DNA of 43,202 nt from Vibrio caribbeanicus ATCC BAA-2122 (GCF_000165125.1 NZ_AEIU01000067.1:1-43202), one strand, 5' to 3'; shown: positions 27,354-39,797, counted from the stretch's first letter. Made by a program: numbers and translations. The notes: generated by a model from the sequence alone, not told the origin.

Positions 27354-27989
27354 CTAAGTATGAATTGCTTTAACGCCATCTTCGAATAATTGAAGTTGTT
27401 CAAAACCTTGCGGTGTTGCTTTAGGCTTGAGCACAGAAACCATTTGTAACATACCTTGGTGGATAACTTGTTCGGTAATTTTCGTCTTGGGCGACATCGC
27501 TGCTTGATATCCAAGCCAACTCGACGCAATTAGGTGTAACGTTCTTACTAAAGGCTTCATCTCTTCTTCATCAACAGCCACCAGCCCAAGAGAAACGAAG
27601 GCTCTCATAATATCGACCAAGTTTGTTTGAAGCTTCTCTTGCACACCAATGTATTCATTATGTAACACCTCATCTCGCTGCAAAATTTCAGGTAAGTTTG
27701 CATAAAAAAATCGGTACTTCCACATCAATGTGAAGATAGAATCCAAATAATGTTTGAGTAGGGCAAGACTCTCTTTTTGAGTCTGAATCGGAGTAAAACG
27801 TTCAAGTAACTCATCGGAATACAGAGCAAATATTTCTCGAACGATTTCCTGTTTGTTTCGAAAATGATAATACAAGTTTCCGGGGCTAATTTCTAAAAAT
27901 GCGGCAATGTGATTGGTAGTCACATTGCGCTCACCAAATTCATTAAATTGCTCTAGTGCGGCGAACACTATTTTGTCACGAGTTTTCAT
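27354..27989 (-). CDS. TetR-family transcriptional regulator
   Basis: I start at the ATG at 27987-27989 (211 residues), which has GGAG 5 nt upstream; a TTG directly before it is a less likely start. The N-terminal HTH domain (about 1-58) is typical: RDKIVFAALEQFNEFGERNVTTNHIAAFLEISPGNLYYHFRNKQEIVREIF. The C-terminal ligand domain (about 65-211) is all-helical and rich in aromatic residues (LMWKYRFFYANLPEIL), suggesting a hydrophobic effector, but none can be named. Inverted repeats upstream suggest self-control. The DHH gene 73 bp downstream may be a partner, though a terminator-like hairpin lies between. Confidence 0.92.
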   Translation of the reverse strand: MKTRDKIVFAALEQFNEFGERNVTTNHIAAFLEISPGNLYYHFRNKQEIVREIFALYSDELLERFTPIQTQKESLALLKHYLDSIFTLMWKYRFFYANLPEILQRDEVLHNEYIGVQEKLQTNLVDIMRAFVSLGLVAVDEEEMKPLVRTLHLIASSWLGYQAAMSPKTKITEQVIHQGMLQMVSVLKPKATPQGFEQLQLFEDGVKAIHT

Positions 27990-28024
27990 CAATTCTCCGC
28001 ATACTTTTCATTCTTATTGCTAGA

Positions 28025-28097
28025 CATATACCTTGCTAATCACTATTGAGCAATTTTAAATTTAAATGAGTTATCGATCGTCTCAAAATTGCTCAAT
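28025..28097 (-). promoter_or_regulatory. Promoter and candidate operator of the TetR-family gene
   Basis: On the minus strand TTGCTC (28048-28053) and TATATG (28025-28030) are 17 bp apart. The -35 lies inside one arm of a perfect 13-bp inverted repeat: ATTGAGCAATTTT at 28045-28057 and AAAATTGCTCAAT at 28085-28097. Each arm is itself a small palindrome (ATTG-AG-CAAT). Binding of the encoded regulator here would block RNA polymerase. TetR proteins commonly control themselves; that this one binds here is inferred. Confidence 0.6.
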
Positions 28098-28125
28098 TTA
28101 GCTCATAAGTACCAGTGTAAATAAT

Positions 28126-28154
28126 AAAAAAGCGCCAGGTCTAAATCAGGCGCT
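28126..28154 (-). terminator. Intrinsic terminator after hemE
   Basis: The arms AGCGCC (28131-28136) and GGCGCT (28149-28154) are extended by partial pairing inside and followed on the minus strand by TTTTTTATT. It is 10 nt downstream of the hemE stop and separates hemE from the TetR gene. Confidence 0.85.
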
Positions 28155-28163
28155 CATTAGCTA

Positions 28164-29228
28164 TCAATTATGGTAGATTTTAGAAAGTTCATGTACGGCA
28201 TTAACAAATACACCCGCATTTTCAGGCGGTACATCCAAGTGAATACCGTGACCAAGATTAAAGACGTGACCAGTCCCTTTACCGAACCCCTCAAGGATAG
28301 AAGAAACTTCTTCTCTAATACGTTCAGGAGACGCATAAAGCATCGATGGATCCATATTACCTTGTAATGCAACCTTGTCCCCGATTCGAGCCTTTGCATC
28401 TGCAATATTAACTGTCCAATCCAAACCAACGGCATCACAACCTGTCGCCGCTATTTGCTCAAGCCACATACCACCATTTTTTGTAAAAAGAGTCACGGGA
28501 ACACGTCGACCATCATTTTCACGAATCAGGCCATCGACAATTTTGTGCATGTATTGCAAAGAGAAGAGATTGTAGTCTCGAGGAGTGAGTACACCACCCC
28601 ATGTATCAAATATCATCACAGATTGGGCTCCTGCCTTTATCTGCGCATTCAGGTACTCAATCACGCTGTTTGCCAATTTATCAAGTAGAAGATGGAGCAA
28701 TTGAGGTTCGGCATACATCATCTTCTTTATCTTAGTAAATGCCTTTGAGCTGCCACCTTCAATCATATACGTTGCTAAGGTCCATGGACTTCCGGAGAAA
28801 CCAATCAAAGGGACTTCGCCCTGCAAATCTTTACGAATTTGACGGACTGCGTTCATCACATATTGCAATTCAACTTCAGGATCAGGTATCCCAATGCGCT
28901 CAATGTCTGCTTTGTTCTTAATCGGTTTATCAAAAACTGGCCCCTCACCAGCAGCAAAGCGCAACTCTAAGCCCATGGCATCGGGAATCGTCAAAATATC
29001 TGAAAACAAAATGGCGGCATCAAGAGGAAAACGCCTTAAAGGTTGAAGAGTGACTTCAGAAGCTAATTGTGCGTTTTTACATAGAGACATAAAGTCTCCA
29101 GCTTGTGCACGAGTTGCTTTGTATTCCGGTAAATAACGCCCTGCCTGGCGCATCATCCATACAGGAGTATGATCAACAGGCTGTCTCATGAGGGCCCGCA
29201 GGTAGCGGTCATTTTTTATTTCACTCAT
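28164..29228 (-). CDS. hemE: Uroporphyrinogen decarboxylase
   Basis: HemE removes four carboxyl groups from uroporphyrinogen III to give coproporphyrinogen III in haem synthesis. The 354-residue protein has the N-terminal signature [20 protein letters not shown] with the substrate-binding arginines, the second signature [22 protein letters not shown], and the C-terminal [18 protein letters not shown]. It follows nudC by 79 bp on the same strand, as in E. coli, and ends at a strong terminator. Confidence 0.98.
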   Translation of the reverse strand: MSEIKNDRYLRALMRQPVDHTPVWMMRQAGRYLPEYKATRAQAGDFMSLCKNAQLASEVTLQPLRRFPLDAAILFSDILTIPDAMGLELRFAAGEGPVFDKPIKNKADIERIGIPDPEVELQYVMNAVRQIRKDLQGEVPLIGFSGSPWTLATYMIEGGSSKAFTKIKKMMYAEPQLLHLLLDKLANSVIEYLNAQIKAGAQSVMIFDTWGGVLTPRDYNLFSLQYMHKIVDGLIRENDGRRVPVTLFTKNGGMWLEQIAATGCDAVGLDWTVNIADAKARIGDKVALQGNMDPSMLYASPERIREEVSSILEGFGKGTGHVFNLGHGIHLDVPPENAGVFVNAVHELSKIYHN

Positions 29229-29307
29229 AGCGTATACTCAATTGTTATTTTTCTTGCTCACATTCTATCATTGTTTGTTAGCGAAATGGCACAGAGAATC
29301 CTACTCC

Positions 29308-30090
29308 TCACTCTCCCTGTTCAATGTGGCCAAGTACGTCTTCAATTAAAGCTCGTGCAATTGTTCCCTTAGGGGGAACTTGGGGTAACGTTTCTCGAGA
29401 AAACCAAGCGGCATCACTTAACTCGGTATAATCTGGTTTCAGTTCTCCAGACTGATATTCTGCGACAAATCCAATCATCAGGTTAGACGGAAATGCCCAT
29501 GGTTGACTTGAAAAGTATCTAACGTTTTTAATGTTAATTCCGGTTTCTTCTTTTACTTCTCGCGCTACACATTGCTCCAACGTCTCCCCAACTTCAACAA
29601 AACCAGCAATGACGGTATACATACCGTTACGATGGCGTGGATGTTGAGCCAAGAGTATTTGCTCTTTATTTTTAACCGCGACGATAATGCAAGAAGAGAT
29701 CCTTGGGTAGTGAAGAGTGCGGCAATCACCACATTGCATGGCCAATTGATTGTGGTTAAAGTGATTACGTCCACCACATTGCGGACAAAATCGAAAGCCA
29801 TGTAGCATATGACTCAGTTGAACCGCTTTGCTCAGCATAAAAAATAACTCTTCAGGCAAAGATAAGCATTCCCTAAAAGATGTCAGTTCATACTCATGAG
29901 CTATGCTATCTGCGTCAACCCACATTACAGGAAATTGTTGATACTGCCCGATACACACAGCATCGTCACTCAAATTGAGTTCTTTCGCAGTACCAAACGG
30001 AACCTTCCCACTGTTCAGCCAGACTGTAGAACCAGACACAACACACCAATATGAGGCCCCTGCACCATCAACTTTACATTTATTTAACAT
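29308..30090 (-). CDS. nudC: NAD+ diphosphatase / RNA deNADding enzyme NudC
   Basis: NudC hydrolyses NADH and NAD+ and removes NAD caps from the 5' ends of RNAs. The 260-residue protein has a zinc site of four cysteines (Cys102, 105, 120, 123 in CPQCGGRN and CGDC), a Nudix box from about residue 163 ([25 protein letters not shown]) and the NudC-specific [14 protein letters not shown]. It is divergent from rsd, as in E. coli, with 184 bp of shared upstream DNA. Confidence 0.97.
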   Translation of the reverse strand: MLNKCKVDGAGASYWCVVSGSTVWLNSGKVPFGTAKELNLSDDAVCIGQYQQFPVMWVDADSIAHEYELTSFRECLSLPEELFFMLSKAVQLSHMLHGFRFCPQCGGRNHFNHNQLAMQCGDCRTLHYPRISSCIIVAVKNKEQILLAQHPRHRNGMYTVIAGFVEVGETLEQCVAREVKEETGINIKNVRYFSSQPWAFPSNLMIGFVAEYQSGELKPDYTELSDAAWFSRETLPQVPPKGTIARALIEDVLGHIEQGE

Positions 30091-30274
30091 TTGTTCACCT
30101 CTTTGCTTGCAGTCTGTTTATTTTACTGGCAATCTAGTTTCATACTAGAGTTTGTGGTTGATAATAGTTAGAACTGTAGATTTTAGTAGCGACAAAAGGT
30201 TCTATTTTGTACCGGCTTTGGGAGTCAAAGCGTAATAGCCACCGGCGAAGTGGTTCGATCATGAGGATATGGTC
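30091..30274. promoter_or_regulatory. nudC / rsd divergent region with rsd leader hairpin
   Basis: These 184 bp must contain both promoters. On the plus strand a GATAAT lies at about 30160 without a good -35. Closer to rsd a perfect stem GCTTTG/CAAAGC (30215-30220 and 30226-30231) with a 5-nt loop falls in the rsd leader. No regulator site is recognised. Confidence 0.35.
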
Positions 30275-30763
30275 ATGCTTAATAAATTCAAACAAACGCA
30301 GCAACAATGGGGTGGTTCAAGTGAAGTTATTGACCACTGGCTTGAAACTCGACAATTACTGATCGTTGAATACTGCAAATTGGCATCTTTACAGCCCTGT
30401 TCAGCGAAAGCTACCATGGCTTCACTTCCCACCTCAAACGAGCTTCAAATATTTTGCCAACACCTAGTTGATTACATTTCTGAAGGTCATTTCAGGATAT
30501 ACGATATGGTGATGGATAAGTGGCGCTCAACTGGATTTGAAGCCACAGAAGAAATTAACCAGACCTATGGAAAGATTGTACTTACTACAGAACCACTGCT
30601 CAATTTTACCGATACTTATGCTTCCATCAATGAACAAGAGGCGCTGGAAACATTCGATGAAGATCTCTCAAAAACAGGTGAGATCATTGAGGTTCGCTTT
30701 GAAGTTGAAGACCACCTAATACAATTAATTGCCGAAAGTTTAGCCATCCCCCCTGGGGCATAG
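30275..30763 (+). CDS. rsd: Regulator of sigma D (anti-sigma70 factor Rsd)
   Basis: Rsd binds region 4 of sigma70 in stationary phase and frees core RNA polymerase for other sigma factors. I start at the ATG at 30275 (MLNKFKQTQQQWGGSSEVIDHWLETRQLLIVEYCKLA, 162 residues), which aligns with the E. coli start MLNQL and has a GAGGAT ribosome binding site at good distance; another ATG 6 bp upstream is too close to that site. The helical-bundle pattern and the FCQHLVDYISEGHFRIYDMV segment are those of Rsd/AlgQ. It lies next to the rpoBC operon, convergent, sharing a bidirectional terminator. Confidence 0.94.
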   Translation: MLNKFKQTQQQWGGSSEVIDHWLETRQLLIVEYCKLASLQPCSAKATMASLPTSNELQIFCQHLVDYISEGHFRIYDMVMDKWRSTGFEATEEINQTYGKIVLTTEPLLNFTDTYASINEQEALETFDEDLSKTGEIIEVRFEVEDHLIQLIAESLAIPPGA

Positions 30764-30791
30764 CCCAATTAAAAAATTTCATACACACACT

Positions 30792-30818
30792 AAAAAAGGC
30801 ACCCGAAGGTGCCTTTTT
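30792..30818. terminator. Bidirectional terminator between rsd and rpoC
   Basis: Arms of 11 bp, AAAAAGGCACC (30793-30803) and GGTGCCTTTTT (30808-30818), with a CGAA loop on the plus strand and TTCG on the minus. A U-run follows in both directions, so it can stop rsd (plus) and rpoBC (minus) transcripts. Confidence 0.95.
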
Positions 30819-30836
30819 ACTTAACGAGCTTTATCG

Positions 30837-33800
30837 TTACTCTTCTGTTGAGAAGCCTGCATTGAGTAAAGCAGCTAGGTTATCCGTAGCTTGTTCTGCT
30901 GACGGTCCTTCTTGCTCTTCAACACGTTTTGCTTGACGGTCTTGGTGGTAGGCGAAACCAGTACCAGCTGGTATCAATCGACCCACAATAACGTTCTCTT
31001 TCAGACCACGTAACTCATCACGCTTACCAGAAACCGCCGCTTCTGTTAGAACACGTGTTGTTTCTTGGAACGAAGCTGCCGAGATGAATGACTCAGTAGC
31101 CAAAGAAGCTTTGGTAATACCAAGTAATTCACGCTCAAAACGAGCCGGCTCTTTACCTTCAGCTTCAAGAGCACGGTTAGCGATCTTAACGTTAGCGTAC
31201 TCAACTTGCTCACCAGCGAGGAACTCAGAGTCACCTGCGTAAGTGATCGTACACTTACGAAGCATTTGGCGAACGATAGTTTCAATGTGCTTATCGTTAA
31301 TCTTAACGCCTTGCAGACGGTAAACTTCTTGTACTTCATTAGCGATGTATTGAGTTACAGCGTGAATACCACGAAGACGCAAGATATCATGTGGAGATTC
31401 TGGTCCATCAGCGATCACATCACCACGTTCGACTTTCTCACCTTCAAAAACGTTAAGCTGACGATGTTTAGGAATCATCTCTTCATAGGTGTCTCCACCG
31501 TCACGAGTGATCACTAAACGACGTTTACCTTTCGTTTCTTTACCAAAGCTTACCGTACCAGTGTGCTCTGCAACAATCGCAGGCTCTTTAGGTTTACGAG
31601 CTTCAAATAGGTCAGCAACGCGAGGAAGACCACCAGTGATATCTTTGTTACCGCCAGATTTCTGTGGAATACGCGCTAGAGTATCACCAACACCAACTTC
31701 CGCACCATCTTCGATGTTAACAATAGCTTTACCTGGCAAGAAATACTGTGCTGGCATATCAGTACCAGGGATCATAACGTCTTTGCCTTTCGCATCAACC
31801 AATTTGATCGCTGGACGCATATCTTTGCCAGCAGCGGGACGTGCCGCAGCTTCTGTGACTTCACTGGAGGATAGACCCGTTAGGTCATCTGTTTGACGAG
31901 AGACCGTCACACCATCGATCATATCAACAAATTGGATACGACCTGCCACCTCAGTGATGATAGGCATGGTATGCGCTTCCCAGTTAGCCACTGTTTCACC
32001 AGCTTCGATTGCCGCATTGTCGCCTTTGTTTAGCAACGAGCCATAAGGAAGTTTGTGTTTCTCTTTAGTACGGCCAAACTCGTCAATGATGGTTAGTTCA
32101 GATGCACGAGATGTGATAACTAACTTGCTATCTTTGTTAGTAACAAATTTAGCGTTATGTAGCTTCACTGTACCAGTAGTTTTAGCTTGGATGCTGTTCT
32201 CTGCAGCAGCTGTCGATGCAGCACCACCGATGTGGAACGTACGCATCGTAAGCTGAGTACCGGGCTCACCGATCGATTGAGCTGCAATTACCCCAACAGC
32301 CTCACCTTGGTTAACTAGGTGTCCACGAGCTAGGTCACGACCGTAACATTGTGCACAACAACCAAAGTCAGCGTCACATGTAACTACTGAACGTACTCTC
32401 ATGCTGTCTACGGAGTTTTCCTCCATAATCTGACACCACTTTTCGTCGATCAGCGTATTACGCGGGATAAGAACATCATCGGTTCCAGGCTTAAGTACAT
32501 CTTCAGCAACGACACGACCTAGAGCAAGCTCAGACAGCGCAACCTTAACATCACCACCTTCGATATGAGGCATCATATCGATACCTTCATGAGTACCACA
32601 GTCATGCTCATGAACAACAACATCTTGCGCAACGTCTACTAGACGACGGGTTAGGTAACCTGAGTTTGCTGTTTTAAGTGCTGTATCGGCAAGACCTTTA
32701 CGTGCACCGTGAGTTGAGATGAAGTACTGAAGAACGTTCAAACCTTCTTTAAAGTTAGCCGTAATTGGCGTTTCGATGATGGAGCCATCAGGACGAGCCA
32801 TCAAACCACGCATACCAGCTAACTGACGGATCTGGGCAGCTGAACCACGAGCACCAGAGTCAGCCATCATGTAGATGCTGTTGAACGATTCTTGCTGTTC
32901 TTCGTCGCCGTCACGATTAACAACCGTTTCTGAAGAAAGGTTTTCCATCATTAACTTAGCGACACGATCATTGGTTGATGCCCAAATATCGATCACTTTG
33001 TTATAACGTTCACCCGCGGTAACAAGACCAGATTGGTACTGTTCTTGGATTTCGCGAACTTCCGCTTCTGCTTCTTCGATCTCAGTGTATTTCGCATCTG
33101 GAACGACCATATCGTCGATACCTACAGATACACCAGAAAGTGCTGCGTAAGCAAAACCTGTATACATGATTTGGTCAGCGAAGATAACTGTGTCTTTCAA
33201 ACCAAGCTTACGATACGCTTCGTTAAGCAAATGAGAAATCTGCTTCTTACCCAATTTTTGGTTTACGATGCTGTAAGGAAGCCCTTTAGGAACGATTTGC
33301 CACAACATTGCACGACCGATAGTTGTATCAACCATTTTCGTTTCTGTTGTGATGTGGCCATCTTCGTCTTTTACAGTCTCTGTGATACGAACCTTAACGC
33401 GAGCATGAAGCTCAGCAGTTTTAGTACGATAAGCTTTTTCAGCTTCTGCAGGGCTAGCAAGGTACATACCCTCGCCCTTGACATTAATTTTATCACGAGT
33501 CATGTAATAAAGGCCCAATACTACGTCCTGAGAAGGTACGATGATTGGGTCACCCGATGCAGGCGACAATATATTATTTGTCGACATCATCAGAGTACGT
33601 GCTTCTAGCTGCGCCTCTAGTGTTAGAGGAACGTGAACCGCCATTTGGTCGCCATCGAAGTCCGCGTTATACGCTGCACATACAAGAGGGTGAAGCTGAA
33701 TAGCTTTACCTTCGATAAGTACAGGTTCAAACGCCTGAATACCAAGACGGTGAAGTGTTGGTGCACGGTTTAGTAATACAGGGTGTTCACGGATAACTTC

Positions 33801-35039
33801 GTCAAGAATATCCCAAACAATAGCTTCTTCACGCTCTACCATTTTCTTTGCAGCTTTGATCGTCGTCGCTAAACCACGAGTTTCTAGCTTGCTGTAAATA
33901 AATGGCTTAAATAGCTCAAGTGCCATCTTCTTAGGAAGACCACACTGGTGTAAACGTAGGTAAGGACCTACCGTGATAACCGAACGACCAGAGTAGTCAA
34001 CACGCTTACCAAGCAAGTTCTGACGGAAACGACCTTGTTTACCCTTGATCATATCAGCAAGAGATTTCAAAGGACGCTTATTTGAACCTGTGATGGCACG
34101 ACCACGACGACCGTTATCAAGAAGCGCATCAACTGATTCTTGGAGCATACGCTTTTCATTACGCACGATAATATCAGGTGCAGCAAGTTCAAGAAGACGC
34201 TTCAATCGGTTGTTACGGTTGATAACACGACGGTAAAGATCGTTCAGATCAGAAGTAGCAAAACGTCCGCCATCCAATGGAACAAGTGGGCGTAAGTCTG
34301 GTGGAAGAACTGGCAATACTGTCAGTATCATCCACTCTGGATTGTTACCAGATTGGACAAATGCTTCGACCAATTTAAGACGTTTAGTGATCTTCTTGCG
34401 TTTAGTCTCTGAGTTAGTTGACTGAAGCTCTTCACGCATTTCTTCAATTTCTGCAGGAAGATCCATAGATGCAAGCAGATCTTTGATCGCTTCTGCACCC
34501 ATTTTGGCCGTGAATTCATCACCCCATTCTTCCAAACGATCCAAGTACTCTTCTTCTGTCAGCATCTGAGACTTCTCAAGATCTGTCATACCTGGTTCAG
34601 TAACCACGTACATTTCGAAGTAAAGTACTCGTTCAATATCACGTAGCGGAATATCCATCAATAGGCCGATACGAGACGGAAGCGATTTTAGGAACCAGAT
34701 GTGAGCAACTGGTGAAGCCAGTTCAATGTGGCCCATGCGGTCACGACGAACTTTTGTTTGTGTAACTTCAACGCCACACTTCTCACAGATAACACCACGG
34801 TGTTTTAGGCGTTTGTATTTGCCACAAAGACACTCATAATCTTTAACTGGGCCAAAAATACGCGCACAAAACAAACCATCACGTTCAGGCTTGAACGTAC
34901 GGTAGTTGATCGTTTCAGGTTTTTTAACTTCACCAAAAGACCATGAACGAATCATGTCTGGTGAAGAAAGACCAATTTTGATTGCATCAAATTCTTCGGT
35001 CTTATGCTGTGCTTTTAGAAAGTTTAATAAGTCTTTCAC
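30837..35039 (-). CDS. rpoC: DNA-directed RNA polymerase subunit beta'
   Basis: Beta' forms half of the RNA polymerase active-site cleft and binds sigma and DNA. The 1400-residue sequence has the N-terminal zinc finger ([19 protein letters not shown], about 70-88), the catalytic Mg2+ motif NADFDGDQM (about 458-466), the second zinc site ([15 protein letters not shown]), the bridge-helix and trigger-loop region ([19 protein letters not shown]) and the usual C-terminal domain. Length is close to the E. coli 1407. It follows rpoB by 73 bp and ends at the bidirectional terminator. Confidence 0.99.
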   Translation of the reverse strand: MKDLLNFLKAQHKTEEFDAIKIGLSSPDMIRSWSFGEVKKPETINYRTFKPERDGLFCARIFGPVKDYECLCGKYKRLKHRGVICEKCGVEVTQTKVRRDRMGHIELASPVAHIWFLKSLPSRIGLLMDIPLRDIERVLYFEMYVVTEPGMTDLEKSQMLTEEEYLDRLEEWGDEFTAKMGAEAIKDLLASMDLPAEIEEMREELQSTNSETKRKKITKRLKLVEAFVQSGNNPEWMILTVLPVLPPDLRPLVPLDGGRFATSDLNDLYRRVINRNNRLKRLLELAAPDIIVRNEKRMLQESVDALLDNGRRGRAITGSNKRPLKSLADMIKGKQGRFRQNLLGKRVDYSGRSVITVGPYLRLHQCGLPKKMALELFKPFIYSKLETRGLATTIKAAKKMVEREEAIVWDILDEVIREHPVLLNRAPTLHRLGIQAFEPVLIEGKAIQLHPLVCAAYNADFDGDQMAVHVPLTLEAQLEARTLMMSTNNILSPASGDPIIVPSQDVVLGLYYMTRDKINVKGEGMYLASPAEAEKAYRTKTAELHARVKVRITETVKDEDGHITTETKMVDTTIGRAMLWQIVPKGLPYSIVNQKLGKKQISHLLNEAYRKLGLKDTVIFADQIMYTGFAYAALSGVSVGIDDMVVPDAKYTEIEEAEAEVREIQEQYQSGLVTAGERYNKVIDIWASTNDRVAKLMMENLSSETVVNRDGDEEQQESFNSIYMMADSGARGSAAQIRQLAGMRGLMARPDGSIIETPITANFKEGLNVLQYFISTHGARKGLADTALKTANSGYLTRRLVDVAQDVVVHEHDCGTHEGIDMMPHIEGGDVKVALSELALGRVVAEDVLKPGTDDVLIPRNTLIDEKWCQIMEENSVDSMRVRSVVTCDADFGCCAQCYGRDLARGHLVNQGEAVGVIAAQSIGEPGTQLTMRTFHIGGAASTAAAENSIQAKTTGTVKLHNAKFVTNKDSKLVITSRASELTIIDEFGRTKEKHKLPYGSLLNKGDNAAIEAGETVANWEAHTMPIITEVAGRIQFVDMIDGVTVSRQTDDLTGLSSSEVTEAAARPAAGKDMRPAIKLVDAKGKDVMIPGTDMPAQYFLPGKAIVNIEDGAEVGVGDTLARIPQKSGGNKDITGGLPRVADLFEARKPKEPAIVAEHTGTVSFGKETKGKRRLVITRDGGDTYEEMIPKHRQLNVFEGEKVERGDVIADGPESPHDILRLRGIHAVTQYIANEVQEVYRLQGVKINDKHIETIVRQMLRKCTITYAGDSEFLAGEQVEYANVKIANRALEAEGKEPARFERELLGITKASLATESFISAASFQETTRVLTEAAVSGKRDELRGLKENVIVGRLIPAGTGFAYHQDRQAKRVEEQEGPSAEQATDNLAALLNAGFSTEE

Positions 35040-35112
35040 AATCAGCTCCTGTAAGGAGTTAAAAGGAGCTCACCACAACAGTGAGCACCTTCTACCAATA
35101 ATCCCGTGGGGA

Positions 35113-38100
35113 TTACTCTTCGTCTTCTAGTTCAATATTGATACCTAGTGAGCGGATCTCTTTCAACAATACGTTGAAAGATTCTGGCATACCAGGTTCC
35201 ATACTGTGGTTTCCGTCTACAATGTTTTTATACATCTTAGTACGGCCGTTAACATCATCAGATTTAACGGTTAGCATTTCTTGTAGTGTGTAAGCAGCAC
35301 CGTATGCTTCAAGCGCCCAAACTTCCATCTCACCAAAACGCTGACCACCGAACTGAGCTTTACCACCAAGTGGTTGCTGTGTTACTAGGCTGTAAGAACC
35401 AGTAGAACGAGCATGCATCTTGTCATCAACCAAGTGGTTAAGCTTGAGCATGTACATATAACCAACAGTTACAGGACGCTCAAACGCATCACCCGTACGG
35501 CCATCAAACAAGGTTAACTGACCAGATTCAGGTAGATCGCCCAGTTTTAGTAGCTCTTTAATCGATTTCTCGGATGCGCCATCAAATACTGGTGTCGCAA
35601 TTGGTAAGCCGCCACGCAGGTTATTGACCAAAGTAACAACTTCAGCATCGGATAGTGACGATACATCAACTTTTTGACGAGTATCACCAAGATCATAAAC
35701 ACGCTGTAAGAAATCGCGGAACTTCGCTATTTCTTGTTGTTCTTTCACCATCTGGTTGATCTTGTCACCAATACCTTTCGCCGCCAGACCTAAATGCACT
35801 TCTAGGATCTGACCGATGTTCATACGAGATGGTACACCTAGCGGGTTAAGTACGATATCGACGGGCTGACCTTTATCATCATAAGGCATGTCTTCAACAG
35901 GGTTGATCTTAGAGATAACACCCTTGTTACCGTGACGACCAGCCATCTTATCACCAGGTTGAATACGACGCTTAACAGCAAGATATACCTTAACAATTTT
36001 AAGTACACCAGGAGCAAGGTCATCACCTTGAGTGATCTTACGACGCTTAGTTTCAAACTTTTTATCAAAGTCTGCTTTGAGCTCGTCATACTGCTCTGCT
36101 AGTTGCTCTAGCTGAGTTTGCTGTGCATCATCATCAAGAGTCAGCTCAAGCCACTTTTTGCGATCTATCGCATCAACGCGCTCTTCGCTGTAGCCACCAT
36201 CGATGAGTACGGCTTTGACTCGGTTAAGAAGACCGCCTTCAAGAATCTGGAATTCTTCTGTAAGGTCTTTCTTAGCCTCTTTCAGCTGCATCTGTTCAAT
36301 TTCAAGTGCACGTTTGTCTTTTTCAACACCATCACGAGTGAATACTTGAACATCGATGATCGTGCCCGAAACAGAGTTTGGTACGCGCAGAGACGTATCT
36401 TTAACGTCTGATGCTTTCTCACCAAAGATCGCACGTAGAAGCTTTTCTTCCGGTGTCAGCTGAGTTTCACCTTTCGGTGTTACTTTACCAACAAGAATGT
36501 CGCCGCCTTTGACTTCTGCACCGATGTAAACAATGCCCGACTCATCAAGTTTAGAAAGCGCAGACTCACCCACATTAGGAATATCCGCTGTCACCTCTTC
36601 TGCACCGAGTTTAGTGTCTCGTGCTACACAAGAAAGTTCTTGGATGTGGATAGTCGTGAAGCGGTCTTCTTGAACAACGCGCTCTGAAACCAAGATCGAG
36701 TCTTCAAAGTTGTAACCATTCCAAGGCATGAATGCGATGCGCATATTCTGGCCAAGAGCAAGTTCACCAAGATCCGTCGAGGGTCCATCGGCCAAAACGT
36801 CACCACGCGCAACCGGCTCACCAGGCATAACACATGGGCGCTGGTTAATACACGTGTTCTGGTTAGAACGAGTGTACTTAGTGAGGTTATAAATATCGAT
36901 ACCAGCTTCACCAGGGATCAACTCATCTTCGTTCACTTTAACAACGATTCGAGAAGCATCTACAGACTGGATAACACCACCACGTTTTGAAACTGCAGTT
37001 ACACCAGAGTCAACGGCAATGTTACGCTCGATACCTGTACCTACGAGTGGCTTGTCTGCCTTCAACGTTGGTACGGCCTGACGTTGCATGTTCGCCCCCA
37101 TCAAGGCACGGTTTGCATCATCGTGCTCTAGGAATGGGATAAGAGACGCTGCAATAGAAACCACTTGGTTTGTCGCAACGTCCATATAATCGACGTGCTC
37201 ACGTGGGTGGAGACCTGATTCCCCTTTCTGACGCGCCGTTATCAGCTCTTCAGAGAAAGTGCCTTGCTCTGTCAATATAGTATTTGCCTGAGCAATAACG
37301 TATTGACCTTCTTGGATTGCAGATAGGTAATCAACCTCATCCGTCACAACACCATCAACAACGCGGCGATAAGGTGTTTCCAAGAAACCAAAATCGTTAC
37401 AACGAGCAAAGGCTGACAAAGAGTTGATCAGACCGATGTTCGGACCTTCAGGCGTTTCGATCGGACATAGACGACCGTAGTGGGTCACGTGTACATCTCG
37501 CACTTCGAAACCTGCTCGCTCACGTGTCAAACCACCTGGACCCAAAGCAGAGATACGACGTTTGTGCGTCACTTCCGACAACGGGTTATTTTGATCCATA
37601 AACTGTGAAAGCTGAGATGAACCAAAGAATTCTTTTACTGCAGCAGAAATAGGCTTAGCATTAATCAGGTCTTGAGGCATGATAGCATCAAGATCACCAA
37701 GGCTAAGACGCTCTTTAACTGCACGTTCTACACGAACTAGACCAACTCGGAATTGGTTTTCAGCCATCTCACCTACAGAACGGATACGACGGTTACCCAA
37801 GTGGTCGATATCATCAACTTCACCGATACCATTACGGATCGCGATCAGTTTCTTCATTACTTCAATGATATCTTGCTCGTCAAGTGTACCCTGTTCTTGA
37901 GCATCCTCACGTTCGATAGAGCTATTAAACTTCATACGACCCACAGTAGATAGATCGTAACGTTCTTCAGAGAAGAACAAGCTCTCGAATAAAGCTTCTG
38001 CTGCTTCTTTCGTTGGCGGCTCACCTGGTCGCATCATGCGGTAGATTTCAACCAACGCAGAGATACGGTCAACCGTGCTGTCAATACGCAAAGTCTCCGA

Positions 38101-39141
38101 CATGAATGGACCGTGATCCAAATCGTTCGTAAAGAGGACTTCAAGTGCTTTATGACCAGCTTGAGAGAGGTTAGCTAATGCTTCTAAGCTTATCTCTTGG
38201 TTTGCAGCAACGATGATTTCACCAGTAGACTCATTGATATAGTCTTTAGAAGCAACTTTACCAACAATGTATTCAACAGGCACTTCAATATGGTCAACGC
38301 TGTCTTTCTCTAACTGGCGGATATGACGTGCTGTCACACGACGGCCTGTTTCAACGTACGTTTTACCGTTCGCTTCGATATCAAATGAAGCAGTTTCACC
38401 ACGCAGGCGATCAGGGACTAGCTCCATCAGAAGGGTCTGATCCTTCACTTCGAAGTTGATCTTCTCAAAGAAGATATCCAACACTTCTTCTGTCGTCTTA
38501 CCAAGCGCGCGCAGAATGATCGAAGCAGGAAGTTTACGACGACGGTCGATACGAACGTACAGGTTATCCTTAGGATCAAACTCAAAGTCGAGCCATGAAC
38601 CACGATAAGGAATAACGCGTGCGTTATACAGAACTTTACCTGAAGAGTGGGTTTTACCCTTATCGCTGTCGAAGAATACACCAGGGCTTCTGTGCAACTG
38701 GGATACGATAACCCTCTCGGTACCATTAATTACGAAGGTACCATTGTCTGTCATAAGCGGAATTTCGCCCATGTAGACTTCTTGTTCTTTAATGTCTTTT
38801 ACAGTACCTGCTGGCGCGTCTTTATCAAAAATAACTAGGCGTAGTTTCACGCGTAGTGGTTTTGAATAAGTTACGCCGCGAATTTGACATTCTTTAACGT
38901 CAAAAACTGGCTCACCAAGACGGTAGCTAACGTATTGCAGCTCAGAGTTGCCGTTATAGCTCTGAATTGGAAATACAGAACGGAAAGCGGCTTCAAGACC
39001 ATATTGACCTTCAGGATCCTGTTCGATGAACTTCTCGAATGAATCGAGCTGGATCGATAGCAGGTATGGAATGTCCAAAACTTGTGGACGAGTACCAAAG
39101 TCCTTACGGATGCGCTTTTTCTCGGTATAAGAGTAAACCAT
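35113..39141 (-). CDS. rpoB: DNA-directed RNA polymerase subunit beta
   Basis: Beta forms the other half of the active-site cleft and is the rifampicin target. I start at the ATG at 39139-39141 ([32 protein letters not shown]), giving 1342 residues, the same as E. coli. The frame is open for 45 further codons upstream, but these lie in the attenuator region and have no ribosome binding site; GAGGAA precedes the chosen start. The rifampicin region reads [34 protein letters not shown] with no known resistance substitution visible. The C-terminal [19 protein letters not shown] motif is intact. Confidence 0.99.
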   Translation of the reverse strand: MVYSYTEKKRIRKDFGTRPQVLDIPYLLSIQLDSFEKFIEQDPEGQYGLEAAFRSVFPIQSYNGNSELQYVSYRLGEPVFDVKECQIRGVTYSKPLRVKLRLVIFDKDAPAGTVKDIKEQEVYMGEIPLMTDNGTFVINGTERVIVSQLHRSPGVFFDSDKGKTHSSGKVLYNARVIPYRGSWLDFEFDPKDNLYVRIDRRRKLPASIILRALGKTTEEVLDIFFEKINFEVKDQTLLMELVPDRLRGETASFDIEANGKTYVETGRRVTARHIRQLEKDSVDHIEVPVEYIVGKVASKDYINESTGEIIVAANQEISLEALANLSQAGHKALEVLFTNDLDHGPFMSETLRIDSTVDRISALVEIYRMMRPGEPPTKEAAEALFESLFFSEERYDLSTVGRMKFNSSIEREDAQEQGTLDEQDIIEVMKKLIAIRNGIGEVDDIDHLGNRRIRSVGEMAENQFRVGLVRVERAVKERLSLGDLDAIMPQDLINAKPISAAVKEFFGSSQLSQFMDQNNPLSEVTHKRRISALGPGGLTRERAGFEVRDVHVTHYGRLCPIETPEGPNIGLINSLSAFARCNDFGFLETPYRRVVDGVVTDEVDYLSAIQEGQYVIAQANTILTEQGTFSEELITARQKGESGLHPREHVDYMDVATNQVVSIAASLIPFLEHDDANRALMGANMQRQAVPTLKADKPLVGTGIERNIAVDSGVTAVSKRGGVIQSVDASRIVVKVNEDELIPGEAGIDIYNLTKYTRSNQNTCINQRPCVMPGEPVARGDVLADGPSTDLGELALGQNMRIAFMPWNGYNFEDSILVSERVVQEDRFTTIHIQELSCVARDTKLGAEEVTADIPNVGESALSKLDESGIVYIGAEVKGGDILVGKVTPKGETQLTPEEKLLRAIFGEKASDVKDTSLRVPNSVSGTIIDVQVFTRDGVEKDKRALEIEQMQLKEAKKDLTEEFQILEGGLLNRVKAVLIDGGYSEERVDAIDRKKWLELTLDDDAQQTQLEQLAEQYDELKADFDKKFETKRRKITQGDDLAPGVLKIVKVYLAVKRRIQPGDKMAGRHGNKGVISKINPVEDMPYDDKGQPVDIVLNPLGVPSRMNIGQILEVHLGLAAKGIGDKINQMVKEQQEIAKFRDFLQRVYDLGDTRQKVDVSSLSDAEVVTLVNNLRGGLPIATPVFDGASEKSIKELLKLGDLPESGQLTLFDGRTGDAFERPVTVGYMYMLKLNHLVDDKMHARSTGSYSLVTQQPLGGKAQFGGQRFGEMEVWALEAYGAAYTLQEMLTVKSDDVNGRTKMYKNIVDGNHSMEPGMPESFNVLLKEIRSLGINIELEDEE

Positions 39142-39308
39142 GGGGTTCCTCAGCTCGCTGATAAGTGACCCAAACCACCTCGAGTCGTGACGAGGTAGTG
39201 ACTGAAATCTGTTTGATTGTAGTGGCATATCATTAAGATCAAATGACATGTTTTTTGCTAGGAATTGAGTGCTCAAACAGCGGAAAAATCACTCAACCCT
39301 TACAGCGC

Positions 39309-39358
39309 AAAAAGGCTGGTGGTTTAAAAACCACCAGCCATTAGCCGTTAGGCTAAGA
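39309..39358 (-). terminator. rplL-rpoB attenuator hairpins
   Basis: Just after rplL the minus strand has a small hairpin TTAGCC/GGCTAA (about 39341-39356). A strong 12-bp hairpin follows, GGCTGGTGGTTT (39314-39325) with AAACCACCAGCC (39328-39339), ending in TTTTTG. In E. coli a partial terminator and an RNase III site here reduce rpoBC relative to ribosomal protein genes. The structure supports the same arrangement. Confidence 0.85.
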
Positions 39359-39371
39359 AACTAAGCAATAA

Positions 39372-39740
39372 TTACTTAACAGTAACACTTGCACCAGCTT
39401 CTTCTAGCTGAGCTTTAAGAGCTTCAGCTTCGTCTTTCTCTACGCCTTCTTTAAGAGGTGCAGGAGCGCCGTCTACTAGAGCTTTCGCTTCTTTAAGACC
39501 TAGGCCAGTTGCGCCACGTACTGCTTTGATTACAGCAACTTTGTTACCGCCAGCAGACTCAAGGATTACGTCAAATTCAGTTTGCTCAGCAGCAGCTTCG
39601 CCACCAGCAGCACCGCCAGCTACAACAGCAGCAGCAGCAGAAACACCGAATTTCTCTTCCATTGCTTCGATTAGTTCAACAACTTGCATTACAGACATTT
39701 CTGCAACTGCGTCTAGGATTTGCTCGTTAGTAATAGACAT
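39372..39740 (-). CDS. rplL: 50S ribosomal protein L7/L12
   Basis: L7/L12 forms the mobile stalk that recruits and activates translational GTPases. The 122-residue protein has the N-terminal dimer helix ([32 protein letters not shown]), an Ala/Gly-rich hinge ([19 protein letters not shown]) and the C-terminal factor-binding domain with [27 protein letters not shown]. It is 57 bp after rplJ and 230 bp before rpoB. Confidence 0.98.
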   Translation of the reverse strand: MSITNEQILDAVAEMSVMQVVELIEAMEEKFGVSAAAAVVAGGAAGGEAAAEQTEFDVILESAGGNKVAVIKAVRGATGLGLKEAKALVDGAPAPLKEGVEKDEAEALKAQLEEAGASVTVK

Positions 39741-39797
39741 AACAATTCTCTTTTAAATCAACAATAAGTTTATTAAGCAACCAGAAAAAAGCAAGGC

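Noticed and set aside
33033-33608. 191-codon plus-strand frame inside rpoC
   Set aside because: It is the antisense shadow of a conserved rpoC region; no independent start signals or family similarity.
39142-39276. 45-codon N-terminal extension of RpoB
   Set aside because: Extends into the attenuator region; the inner ATG gives exactly 1342 residues and has the ribosome binding site.
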